DNA from: DATCMH01 sp036563505
Lineage (GTDB): Bacteria > Pseudomonadota > Alphaproteobacteria > Rhizobiales > Beijerinckiaceae
DNA: 64,000 bases
Assembly: GCA_036563505.1 (NCBI GenBank)
Contig: DATCMH010000002.1
Coordinates: 186,001-250,000 of the forward strand
Direction: 5' to 3'
Under the pieces are notes generated by a model. It did not search any database. It was not told the origin of the DNA and saw nothing but the letters and a program-made list of their open reading frames with translations. Numbering within the stretch: position 1 is the stretch's first letter; each line of letters opens with the position of its first letter. Shown piece after piece: positions 57,747 through 64,000 of the stretch. The position numbers and the translations under genes were made by a program.

Positions 57747-59431
57747 CGCGCGGCCTCCGTCACGTATCCGTCGGCCAGGTCGCGGGCCTCGCGGGCCGAA
57801 TCGCGCTCCGCAGGCGCGCCGTAGCCGCCACCGCCGGGACTCTCCAGCCGCACCCGGTCGCCGCGGGCGAGGGTCACGCCGACGACCTTCGTGACGAGCG
57901 GCAAGATCTCCTCAGCGCCGTCCTTCCGATAGGTGTATCGGCCGGGCGCGGCGGGCCCGCCGCCGACCACACCGGGCGGTGGGTGCTTGCCCCGGTCGCA
58001 GAACAGGGTGAGCTCGGTCGGGCCGTCGAGAAGCTCAAGCTCGTAGATCGCGCCCAGCCCCCCGCGGTGGCGACCCGGCCCGCCGGAATCGGGGCGCAGG
58101 CCGTAATGCGTGTACATGACGGGGTAGTTCGCTTCCGTGATCTCCAGGGGCGGCATCGTCGCCATGGAGAGCGGCGCGTTGCCGTGGTTGAGCCCGTCGC
58201 CGCCCGGATGCGCCCCGTGGCCGCCGCCGTGGAAGGAGAACATTACCCAGCGCTGGCCGTTCGCGCGCCGTCCGGAGAGGGCGAGCGCCGAGATCGTGCC
58301 GTAGGCGCAGGCACTCGCCCGTTCGGGGGCGGCCTGCGCGAAGGCCTGGAAGACCACGTCGATGATGCGAAGGTTCGTCTCGGTGTAGCCGCCCGTCGGC
58401 CGCGGCGCTCGGACGTTCACGATCGAGCCCTCGGGCAAGACGAAACTGATCGGCTCCAGCACGCCGGAATTGGCGATCACGTCCGGGAAGAGGTGCTTGA
58501 GCGCCACGTAGCAGGACGCGATAGAGGTGGAGCGAGCCGTGTTGAGCGGGCCGGCGCATTCGGGCGAGGAGCGCGAGAAGTCGAGCACCGCCGTCTCGCC
58601 CTGGATCGTGAGGTCCAGCGCGATGCGGATCGGCTCGTCTGTGTTGCCGTCGTTGTCGAGGTAGTCATCGACGGAGTAGGTGCCGTCGGGCAGGCTCGCG
58701 AAGTGATGGCGCATCATGCGCGAGGCACGCGTCTTCAGCTCTTGGAACACGGCGGCGACGGTCGCGTCGCCGGTCTGGTCGAGGAGTTCGGTGAGACGCC
58801 GCTGGCCGACGCGCAAAGCGTTGAGCTGGGCCTGCAGGTCGCCGAACGCCATCTGCGGCAGGCGCGTGTTGGCCAGGAGGATGTCGATGATATCCTGGTT
58901 GATCTTGCCGCGGTGGCAGAGCTTCACGGTAGGCAGCAGGAAGCCCTCCTGCGCGATCTCCGTGGCGCGGGGATTGTAGTTGCCCGGCACGTTGCCGCCC
59001 ATGTCGAGCCAGTGGCCGACGGAGGCGAGCCAGCAGAAGACCCGGCCATCGCGGAAAAGCGGCTGCAGCAGCTTCACGTCGTTGAGGTGCGTCCCTCCGT
59101 CGTAGGGGTCGTTCATGACGTAGACGTCGTCCTCGCCGAGGTCTCCGTCGCGGGCAGCGCGGTCGATCACGGCCTTCGTCGCGAAGGCCATGGTGCCGAC
59201 GAAGATCGGCAGCCCGTTCTTGCCCTGGACGAGCGTCTCGCCCGTCTGCGCATCGTAGAGGCCGTGGGCACAGTCGTGCGCCTCCGCGATGATCGGGTTA
59301 AAGGCCGAGCGGACGAGGGTGGCGTCCATCTCGGCGGCGATCTCCTCCAGCCGCCCCTTCAGAACGGCGAGCGTCGTCGGATCGAGGGCGGCCTCGGGGG
59401 CGGAACTCACGGCGGCGGCCGGCATCGTCAT
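57743..59431 (-). CDS. hyuB: Hydantoinase/oxoprolinase subunit B
   Basis: The roughly 562-residue second subunit. LKGRLEEIAAEMDATLVRSA, SAFNPIIAEAHDCAHGLYD, DVYVMNDPYDGGTHLNDVKL and RHHFASLPDGTYSVDDYLDN match HyuB. GTG 59437 overlaps the livF stop, ATG 59431 follows, and ATG 59425 has GAGG at best spacing; the exact start is open among these. It is coupled to hyuA downstream. Confidence 0.93.
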   Translation of the reverse strand: MTMPAAAVSSAPEAALDPTTLAVLKGRLEEIAAEMDATLVRSAFNPIIAEAHDCAHGLYDAQTGETLVQGKNGLPIFVGTMAFATKAVIDRAARDGDLGEDDVYVMNDPYDGGTHLNDVKLLQPLFRDGRVFCWLASVGHWLDMGGNVPGNYNPRATEIAQEGFLLPTVKLCHRGKINQDIIDILLANTRLPQMAFGDLQAQLNALRVGQRRLTELLDQTGDATVAAVFQELKTRASRMMRHHFASLPDGTYSVDDYLDNDGNTDEPIRIALDLTIQGETAVLDFSRSSPECAGPLNTARSTSIASCYVALKHLFPDVIANSGVLEPISFVLPEGSIVNVRAPRPTGGYTETNLRIIDVVFQAFAQAAPERASACAYGTISALALSGRRANGQRWVMFSFHGGGHGAHPGGDGLNHGNAPLSMATMPPLEITEANYPVMYTHYGLRPDSGGPGRHRGGLGAIYELELLDGPTELTLFCDRGKHPPPGVVGGGPAAPGRYTYRKDGAEEILPLVTKVVGVTLARGDRVRLESPGGGGYGAPAERDSAREARDLADGYVTEAAR

Positions 59432-59433
59432 CC

Positions 59434-60147
59434 TCACAAGCCGAGATAGGCGCGGCGAAGCTCCGGATCGGCGGCGAGCGCCGCGGCGGGTCCGGAAAGG
59501 CGAAAGACCCCGTTCTCGAGCACGTAGGCGTGGCTCGCGATCTCGAGGGACTGCACCACGTTCTGCTCGACGAGGAGCACCGTGAGCCCCTCCGCGTTGA
59601 TGGTGCGGATCAGGGCGAACATCTCCTCGACCAGGAGCGGCGAGAGGCCGAGCGAGGGCTCGTCGAGAATGAGGAGTTTTGGCTCCGCCATAAGCCCCCG
59701 GCCGATGGCGAGCATTTGCTGCTCGCCCCCTGAGAGCGTTCCAGCCGATTGCCGGTAACGCTCCTTGAGACGCGGGAAGATGGTGGTGACCCGCTCCAGG
59801 TTGCGGGCCCGGTTCGCCTTGGCGCGGCGATACGAGCCGAGCTCCAGGTTGTCCCGCACCGAAAGGTTCGGGAAGATTTTGCGGCCCTCGGGCACGTGGA
59901 TCAGCCCGGCCTCGACGATCGCGGTAGGCTTCACCCTAGCGATCGGCTCGCCATCAAAGCGGATCGCGCCAGCGCTGGGGTTCAGAATGCCCGAGAGCGT
60001 CTTGTTCAGCGTCGTCTTGCCGACTCCGTTCGAGCCGAGCACCGCGACGATGCTACCGGCCTCCACGCACATGTCGATGCCGCGCAGGACCTCCGTCCCG
60101 CCGTAGCCAGCGCGCAGGCCCTCGATGGCGAGGAGCGGCGCGCTCAA
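59434..60147 (-). CDS. livF: Branched-chain amino acid-type ABC transporter ATP-binding protein LivF
   Basis: A 237-residue ATPase: Walker A LGSNGVGKTTLNKTL, signature LSGGEQQMLAIGRGLM and Walker B LLILDEPSLGLSP. IRFDGEPIARVKPTAIVEAG and HVPEGRKIFPNLSVRDNLEL are LivF-specific. The start is TTG 60147, overlapping the mmgE stop (TTGA). It lies downstream of the mmgE/prpD gene rather than next to livG. Confidence 0.94.
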   Translation of the reverse strand: MSAPLLAIEGLRAGYGGTEVLRGIDMCVEAGSIVAVLGSNGVGKTTLNKTLSGILNPSAGAIRFDGEPIARVKPTAIVEAGLIHVPEGRKIFPNLSVRDNLELGSYRRAKANRARNLERVTTIFPRLKERYRQSAGTLSGGEQQMLAIGRGLMAEPKLLILDEPSLGLSPLLVEEMFALIRTINAEGLTVLLVEQNVVQSLEIASHAYVLENGVFRLSGPAAALAADPELRRAYLGL

Positions 60148-61544
60148 CGCAGCGGCTCCGCGAGCAGGGCGTCGAGAGCGGACAGGTCGTCGAGGCTCTC
60201 CAGGCCCCCGACCATGGCGCGGATCGCCTGGCCACGCTGCGATCCCCAGACGGGATCGGCGATCTCGTGGAATTTGCGGGCAATCTCTTCGGGCGGGTAC
60301 GGGTCCTCCGTGTCGCCGCGGTTCGTCAGCGCCTCGGCCGCGAAGGTTCGGCCGTCGCGGAGCGTCAGGCGCACCCGCGCCGGGCGAAGGCCCGGCAGGC
60401 GGGCGGTGAGGTCGGGGTCTTCGCGCACCATTACGCGGGCAGCGAGCGCCTGGATGGTCGGATCGCCCCGAGCCGCGTCGCGAAAGGCTTCGATGGTCGC
60501 GCCGCCATGGGCGAGGCTGGTGGCGAGCGCGAAAGGGAGCGAGAATTTGGCCGCGAGCATGTTGCCCGGCCGGGGATGGTCGAGTTGCGCTGCCCAAACA
60601 TAGGTGTCGACCTCGAAGGCGGCGACATCGTCCGGCGTGACCGGCCCGCCGGCTTGGGCGACGATGTCGCTCAGCGCGTCGAGCGCCGCGTGGGTGTAGC
60701 GGCAGGCAGCGTGGCGCTTGAAGTAGTTGCGGGCGATCTCCCAGCGCTCGCCGAGACCCTCCGTCATCGCTTCCGGCTGGAAGTCGGTGGCGAGGATCGA
60801 GCCGTAGACCGTGCCGACCCCATCCGCCTCGCCGCTGAAGCCGGACAGGGCGAGATCGGCGGCGATGAGCCCGAGCTGGTTCGAGACGCCGGCGTAAGCG
60901 TTGCGGACCGTGCCGCCCTCCAGCATCGTCCGCCGGCTCGTGCCGAGGCCGAGGCTCGACGCCACATTGATCGTTTGCGCCAAGGTCTCGGCCGGAGCGC
61001 CTTGGAGAGCCGCGACGGCGAGCGCCGCCCCCACCGTGCCCCAAGTGCCGTGCGGATGGAGGGTGACCCTCAGCTTCGAGGCGATGCCGATGCGGGCGCC
61101 GATCTCGTAGCCGAGGCAGAGCGCCAGGAGCGCCCGCCGGCCGTCGACTTTTCCACGCACCGCCTGCGCAAGGAGCGCGGGCACGACGTGGATGCCCGGA
61201 TGCCCGCGGGCGTATTGATTGCCCTCGTCGAGCTCCAGCATCGTGCCGGCCGTGCCGTTGAGGAAGGCGGCCACCGTCGCGGGCGCCCGGCGTCCGGCCC
61301 CGATCACGGCCGCGTCGCCTTCGCCGGCGAGCCGGCCGACGAGGGCCGCCATCTCGGGCTCAGCCATGCCCGCTGCGATGGCGCCGAGGCTGTCGAGGAG
61401 CACGAGCTTTGCCCGCGCGACGGCGTCCCCGGGCAGGTCCTCGAAGCGCAAGCCCGCGGCGAAGCGCGCAAAGGCGTCGAGCCAGGCCGGGCGCGCGAGA
61501 TCGAGCGCCGAGGCCGGAACGATGCCGGGGGTGACGATCGTCAT
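60144..61544 (-). CDS. MmgE/PrpD family protein (2-methylcitrate dehydratase-like)
   Basis: A 466-residue protein of the MmgE/PrpD fold: RAKLVLLDSLGAIAAGMAEP, LNGTAGTMLELDEGNQYARG, HPGIHVVPALLAQAV, and HGTWGTVGAALAVAALQGAP. The family includes 2-methylcitrate dehydratase, cis-aconitate decarboxylase and iminodisuccinate epimerase, all acting on small polycarboxylates. It is inserted between livG and livF with ATGA and TTGA overlaps, so it is surely in the same transcript. The true substrate is unknown. Confidence 0.9.
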   Translation of the reverse strand: MTIVTPGIVPASALDLARPAWLDAFARFAAGLRFEDLPGDAVARAKLVLLDSLGAIAAGMAEPEMAALVGRLAGEGDAAVIGAGRRAPATVAAFLNGTAGTMLELDEGNQYARGHPGIHVVPALLAQAVRGKVDGRRALLALCLGYEIGARIGIASKLRVTLHPHGTWGTVGAALAVAALQGAPAETLAQTINVASSLGLGTSRRTMLEGGTVRNAYAGVSNQLGLIAADLALSGFSGEADGVGTVYGSILATDFQPEAMTEGLGERWEIARNYFKRHAACRYTHAALDALSDIVAQAGGPVTPDDVAAFEVDTYVWAAQLDHPRPGNMLAAKFSLPFALATSLAHGGATIEAFRDAARGDPTIQALAARVMVREDPDLTARLPGLRPARVRLTLRDGRTFAAEALTNRGDTEDPYPPEEIARKFHEIADPVWGSQRGQAIRAMVGGLESLDDLSALDALLAEPLR

Positions 61545-62296
61545 GGGACGGCCCCTTCCGGCACGGCGGCCGCCCGCGGCGCCCGGCTGCCGAGATAGGC
61601 CTCGATGACGCGCGGGTCCTGGCACACCTCCGCGGGCGGCCCGCCGGCGATGATGCGGCCGGAGGCCAAAACGTGGACCACCTCGCACAGGCTCATCACG
61701 GCCTGCATGACGTGCTCGATCATCAGGATCGTCACCCCGCCGGCCCGGATATTTTGGAGCACCGGGACAATGTCGCGGATCTCGGAGGGGTTCAGGCCGG
61801 CGAGCACCTCGTCGAGGAGGAGAAGCGCGGGCTCGGTGGCGAGCGCCCGGGCGAGTTCCAGGCGCTTGCGGCCCGCCACCGTCAGGCTCGCCGCCGGCGC
61901 GTCGAGGGTGTGGGCGAGACCAACGGCGTGCGCCACCGCGCGGGCCTTGGCCAGGGCCTCCGCCCGGCCGGCGTGGCGCAGATGCGCGCCGACCGCGATG
62001 TTCTCGACCACGGACAGCCCCGCGAAGGGCTGGACGATCTGGAAGGTGCGGGCGATGCCCTGGAGCGCGAGGCGGTGCGCCTCGACGCCGGTCACGTCCT
62101 CGCCTCGGAACAGGATGCGCCCGGCGCTCGGCGCTTGGAAGCCGGAGATCATCGAAAAGAGTGTGGTCTTGCCGGCCCCGTTCGGGCCGATGAGCCCGGT
62201 GATCGAGCCCGTCTCGACCGTGAACGAGGCCTCGCTCACGGCGACGAGGCCGCCGAAACGGCGCGTCACGCCCTCGACGGCGAGCATCGTGCTCAT
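61541..62296 (-). CDS. livG: Branched-chain amino acid-type ABC transporter ATP-binding protein LivG
   Basis: A 251-residue ATPase: Walker A GLIGPNGAGKTTLFSMISGF, ARTFQIVQPFAGLSVVENIA and the Walker B region LLLLDEVLAGLNPSEI. Note that the signature motif normally LSGGQ reads LTVAGRKRLELARAL, as is usual in LivG proteins. The start overlaps the livM stop (ATGA). Confidence 0.94.
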   Translation of the reverse strand: MSTMLAVEGVTRRFGGLVAVSEASFTVETGSITGLIGPNGAGKTTLFSMISGFQAPSAGRILFRGEDVTGVEAHRLALQGIARTFQIVQPFAGLSVVENIAVGAHLRHAGRAEALAKARAVAHAVGLAHTLDAPAASLTVAGRKRLELARALATEPALLLLDEVLAGLNPSEIRDIVPVLQNIRAGGVTILMIEHVMQAVMSLCEVVHVLASGRIIAGGPPAEVCQDPRVIEAYLGSRAPRAAAVPEGAVP

Positions 62297-63273
62297 GCCG
62301 CGGCCTCGCTCGCCACCGCCTTGCGGCGCATCCGGCCTCTCAGGCGTCGGGCCAAGCCCATCAGCCCGTCCGGCGCGAAGGCGACGACGGCCACGAGCAC
62401 GAGACCGAAGATCACGAGGTCGATGCCGGGCACGCGGCCGGCGAACGCTTTGGTGACCTCGCCCAGGCTGTGGAGCGTCAAGGCTCCGACGAGAGGCCCG
62501 AGCACCGTTCCCTTGCCGCCCGCCATGGCGGCGAGAAGCGCCTCGACGGAGATCCAGGTGCCGAAGGCGAGCCCCGCGTCGACGTAGAGGAAGTACTGCA
62601 CGTAGAGCGCGCCCGCCGCGGCCGTGACCGCGGCGGAGAGCGTGATGGCCTTGAGCTTCGTGGCGAGGGCGTCGACGCCGAGCGCACGCGCCGCCTCCTC
62701 GTTCTCCCGCACCGCCACGAGCTGAGCCCCGAAGCGCGACTGCTCCATCCGGCGGGTGAGGACGAGCACCCCGGCGACGAGCGCAAGGGCGATCCAGACG
62801 AAGACCGCCCGGTTCTCGAACTGGAAATTGGCCGCGCCCGGCTCGAGGCGAACGAGGAGGCCGGCCGCCCCGCCCGTCACGGGCGCGGCGTTGGCGACGA
62901 CGCGCAGCACCTCCGCGAAGGCGAGGGTGACCAGCGCGAAGTAGGAGCCCCGCAGCCCGGAGCGGAAGCTCAGGTAGCCGATGATCGCACCGATGAGGGC
63001 GCCGGCGGCGATGCCGAGGGCAAATCCCGCCCAGCCGTTCACGCCGAGGCGAACCTGCAGGATCGCGGTGACATAGGCGCCCGTGCCGAAGAAGGCGGCG
63101 TGGCCGAAGGAGAACTGGCCGCCGTAGCCGCCGAGGATGTTCCAGCCCTGCGCCGCCAGCGCGATGATGAGCGTGAAGACGAGGAAGTTCAGCACCGTGT
63201 TGGCGCTCGTCGCGAGGGGCACCAGCGCGATCGCGACGACGATGAGGAGCGTCGGCCAGTCCTTCGTAGTCAT
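62293..63273 (-). CDS. livM: Branched-chain amino acid-type ABC transporter permease LivM
   Basis: A 326-residue permease with about nine membrane helices. LAAQGWNILGGYGGQFSFGH and FFGTGAYVTAILQVRLGVNG are typical of LivM. The EAA-like loop is VRENEEAARALGVDALATKL. ATG 63273 overlaps the livH stop (ATGA). A longer frame to 63669 is a shadow of livH. Confidence 0.94.
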   Translation of the reverse strand: MTTKDWPTLLIVVAIALVPLATSANTVLNFLVFTLIIALAAQGWNILGGYGGQFSFGHAAFFGTGAYVTAILQVRLGVNGWAGFALGIAAGALIGAIIGYLSFRSGLRGSYFALVTLAFAEVLRVVANAAPVTGGAAGLLVRLEPGAANFQFENRAVFVWIALALVAGVLVLTRRMEQSRFGAQLVAVRENEEAARALGVDALATKLKAITLSAAVTAAAGALYVQYFLYVDAGLAFGTWISVEALLAAMAGGKGTVLGPLVGALTLHSLGEVTKAFAGRVPGIDLVIFGLVLVAVVAFAPDGLMGLARRLRGRMRRKAVASEAAA

Positions 63274-64000
63274 GCCTTGGCTCCGAAGAGGCCCGTCGGG
63301 CGGATCAAGAGCACGAGGATGAAGATGAGGAAGATGCCGAGCTGGCCGAGCGAGTCGCCGAGGTAGAGGCCACAGAGCGCCTCCACGACCCCGATGACGA
63401 GGCCGCCGATCAATGCCCCTGGGATCGAGCCCATGCCGCCCAGAACCACGATGGTGAAGGCCACCAGCACGAAGGCGTTGCCGACCCGCGGGTTGACGTA
63501 GAAGCTCGGCAGGAGCAGCGCTGCGGCGATGCCAAGACACGCGCAGCCGAGGCCGAAGGTGACGGCGTAGGTGTGCTGTACGTCGATGCCGACGAGGCTC
63601 GCGCCGAGCTTCTCCTTCGCCACGGCGCGGATCGCCCGGCCGGTGTCGGTGCGGTCGAGGAGGAGCCACAGCAGGGCGGCGACGAGGAGCGTCACCACGA
63701 AACCGACGAGCTTCGGCTGCGATAAGAGAAACGGGCCGACCGGCACGACGGCGAAGCCCGCCTCGCCCGCGAGCGTACGCGTGTCGGAGCGGAACAGGGC
63801 GAGAAGGCCGTTCTCCAGGGCGATGGCCAATCCCAGCGTGACGAGCAGGATATTGCCGTCGTCGCCGTGGCTCGCCGGGCCGATCACGAAGCGCTGAAGG
63901 GCATAGCCGATACCGAAGAAGAGCGGCGCAACGATGAGGATCGAGACGTAGGGGTCGAGACCGAGCCAGGTCTGCGCCGCCCAGACGGCGAACATCGCGG
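63270..64000 (-). CDS. livH: Branched-chain amino acid-type ABC transporter permease LivH, partial
   Basis: The C-terminal 240 or so residues of LivH; the N-terminal part (about 50 residues by family length) lies beyond the right edge. Segments: PLFFGIGYALQRFVIGPA, RAIRAVAKEKLGASLVGIDV (EAA-like loop), LVAFTIVVLGGMGSIPGALI and GLVIGVVEALCGLYLGDSLG. The frame is open to the window end. The substrate-binding protein (LivK-like), if present, would be further right. Confidence 0.93.
   Translation of the reverse strand, partial: AMFAVWAAQTWLGLDPYVSILIVAPLFFGIGYALQRFVIGPASHGDDGNILLVTLGLAIALENGLLALFRSDTRTLAGEAGFAVVPVGPFLLSQPKLVGFVVTLLVAALLWLLLDRTDTGRAIRAVAKEKLGASLVGIDVQHTYAVTFGLGCACLGIAAALLLPSFYVNPRVGNAFVLVAFTIVVLGGMGSIPGALIGGLVIGVVEALCGLYLGDSLGQLGIFLIFILVLLIRPTGLFGAKA

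Overview
This 64 kb window is a high-GC (visibly about 70%) bacterial chromosome segment with housekeeping synteny typical of Alphaproteobacteria: a ctaC-ctaD-ctaB-coxF-ctaG-ctaE-DUF983-surf1 cytochrome oxidase locus, an rpmH-rnpA-yidC-engB locus, and alphaproteobacterial families (IalB, MmcB, DUF2852, DUF6894, KpsF/KdsD). The best guess is Hyphomicrobiales, near Methylobacteriaceae or relatives. The genus is not settled by what I can see. No rRNA, tRNA, CRISPR array, prophage or intact insertion sequence is visible.

Layout. (1) 1-4.5 kb, minus strand: the glycine cleavage operon gcvT-gcvH-gcvPA-gcvPB (gcvPB runs off the left edge), led by a tandem glycine riboswitch and carrying two unexplained small ORFs. 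(2) 4.7-5.8 kb: a lipoprotein and an IalB-family exported protein. (3) 6.2-12.8 kb, plus strand: the aa3-type cytochrome c oxidase genes with heme O synthase, Cox11 and Surf1 assembly factors. (4) 13-20 kb: an outer-membrane beta-barrel protein, arabinose-5-phosphate isomerase (KDO synthesis), two conserved small hypotheticals and a 1225-residue hybrid histidine kinase. (5) 20.5-24 kb: an MFS transporter, small membrane or secreted proteins, and a zinc alcohol/formaldehyde dehydrogenase. (6) 24.7-32 kb: carbon metabolism, with KDG kinase plus KDPG aldolase, protocatechuate 3,4-dioxygenase, an SDR, a tartrate/D-malate dehydrogenase and a GMC oxidoreductase. (7) 32-37 kb: MmcB, a MazEF-type toxin-antitoxin pair with a palindrome upstream, and a three-gene unit of TVP38 protein, flavoprotein disulfide reductase and sensor kinase. 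(8) 37.8-41.9 kb: rpmH-rnpA-yidC-engB, then DUF423 and DUF2852 genes. (9) 42-51.5 kb: TetR, then GntR plus a fused FAD/Fe-S 2-hydroxyacid dehydrogenase, then a serine-glyoxylate-type aminotransferase and a TctCBA tripartite carboxylate transporter; this looks like a hydroxyacid/glyoxylate module. (10) 51.5-52.4 kb: four very small genes. (11) 52.8-64 kb, minus strand: a tightly overlapping ten-gene catabolic operon, livH(partial)-livM-livG-mmgE/prpD-livF-hyuB-hyuA-isochorismatase-like-FAD dehydrogenase-ICL-like lyase.

The two most interesting items are the following. First, the ten-gene operon reads as a full pathway: ABC import, ATP-dependent ring or amide opening by HyuAB, a Cys-less isochorismatase-fold hydrolase, flavin-dependent oxidation, a PrpD-type dehydratase/hydratase and a KRCGH-bearing PrpB-type C-C lyase. 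I know of no described pathway with this combination. Second, intergenic DNA is full of hairpin repeats. One family shows compensatory changes in its stems between copies. In three places it is joined by a related spacer to a second family, always in the same geometry, making a composite element of about 210-245 bp. A third dyad family has three copies, and one long perfect stem lies between surf1 and the beta-barrel gene.
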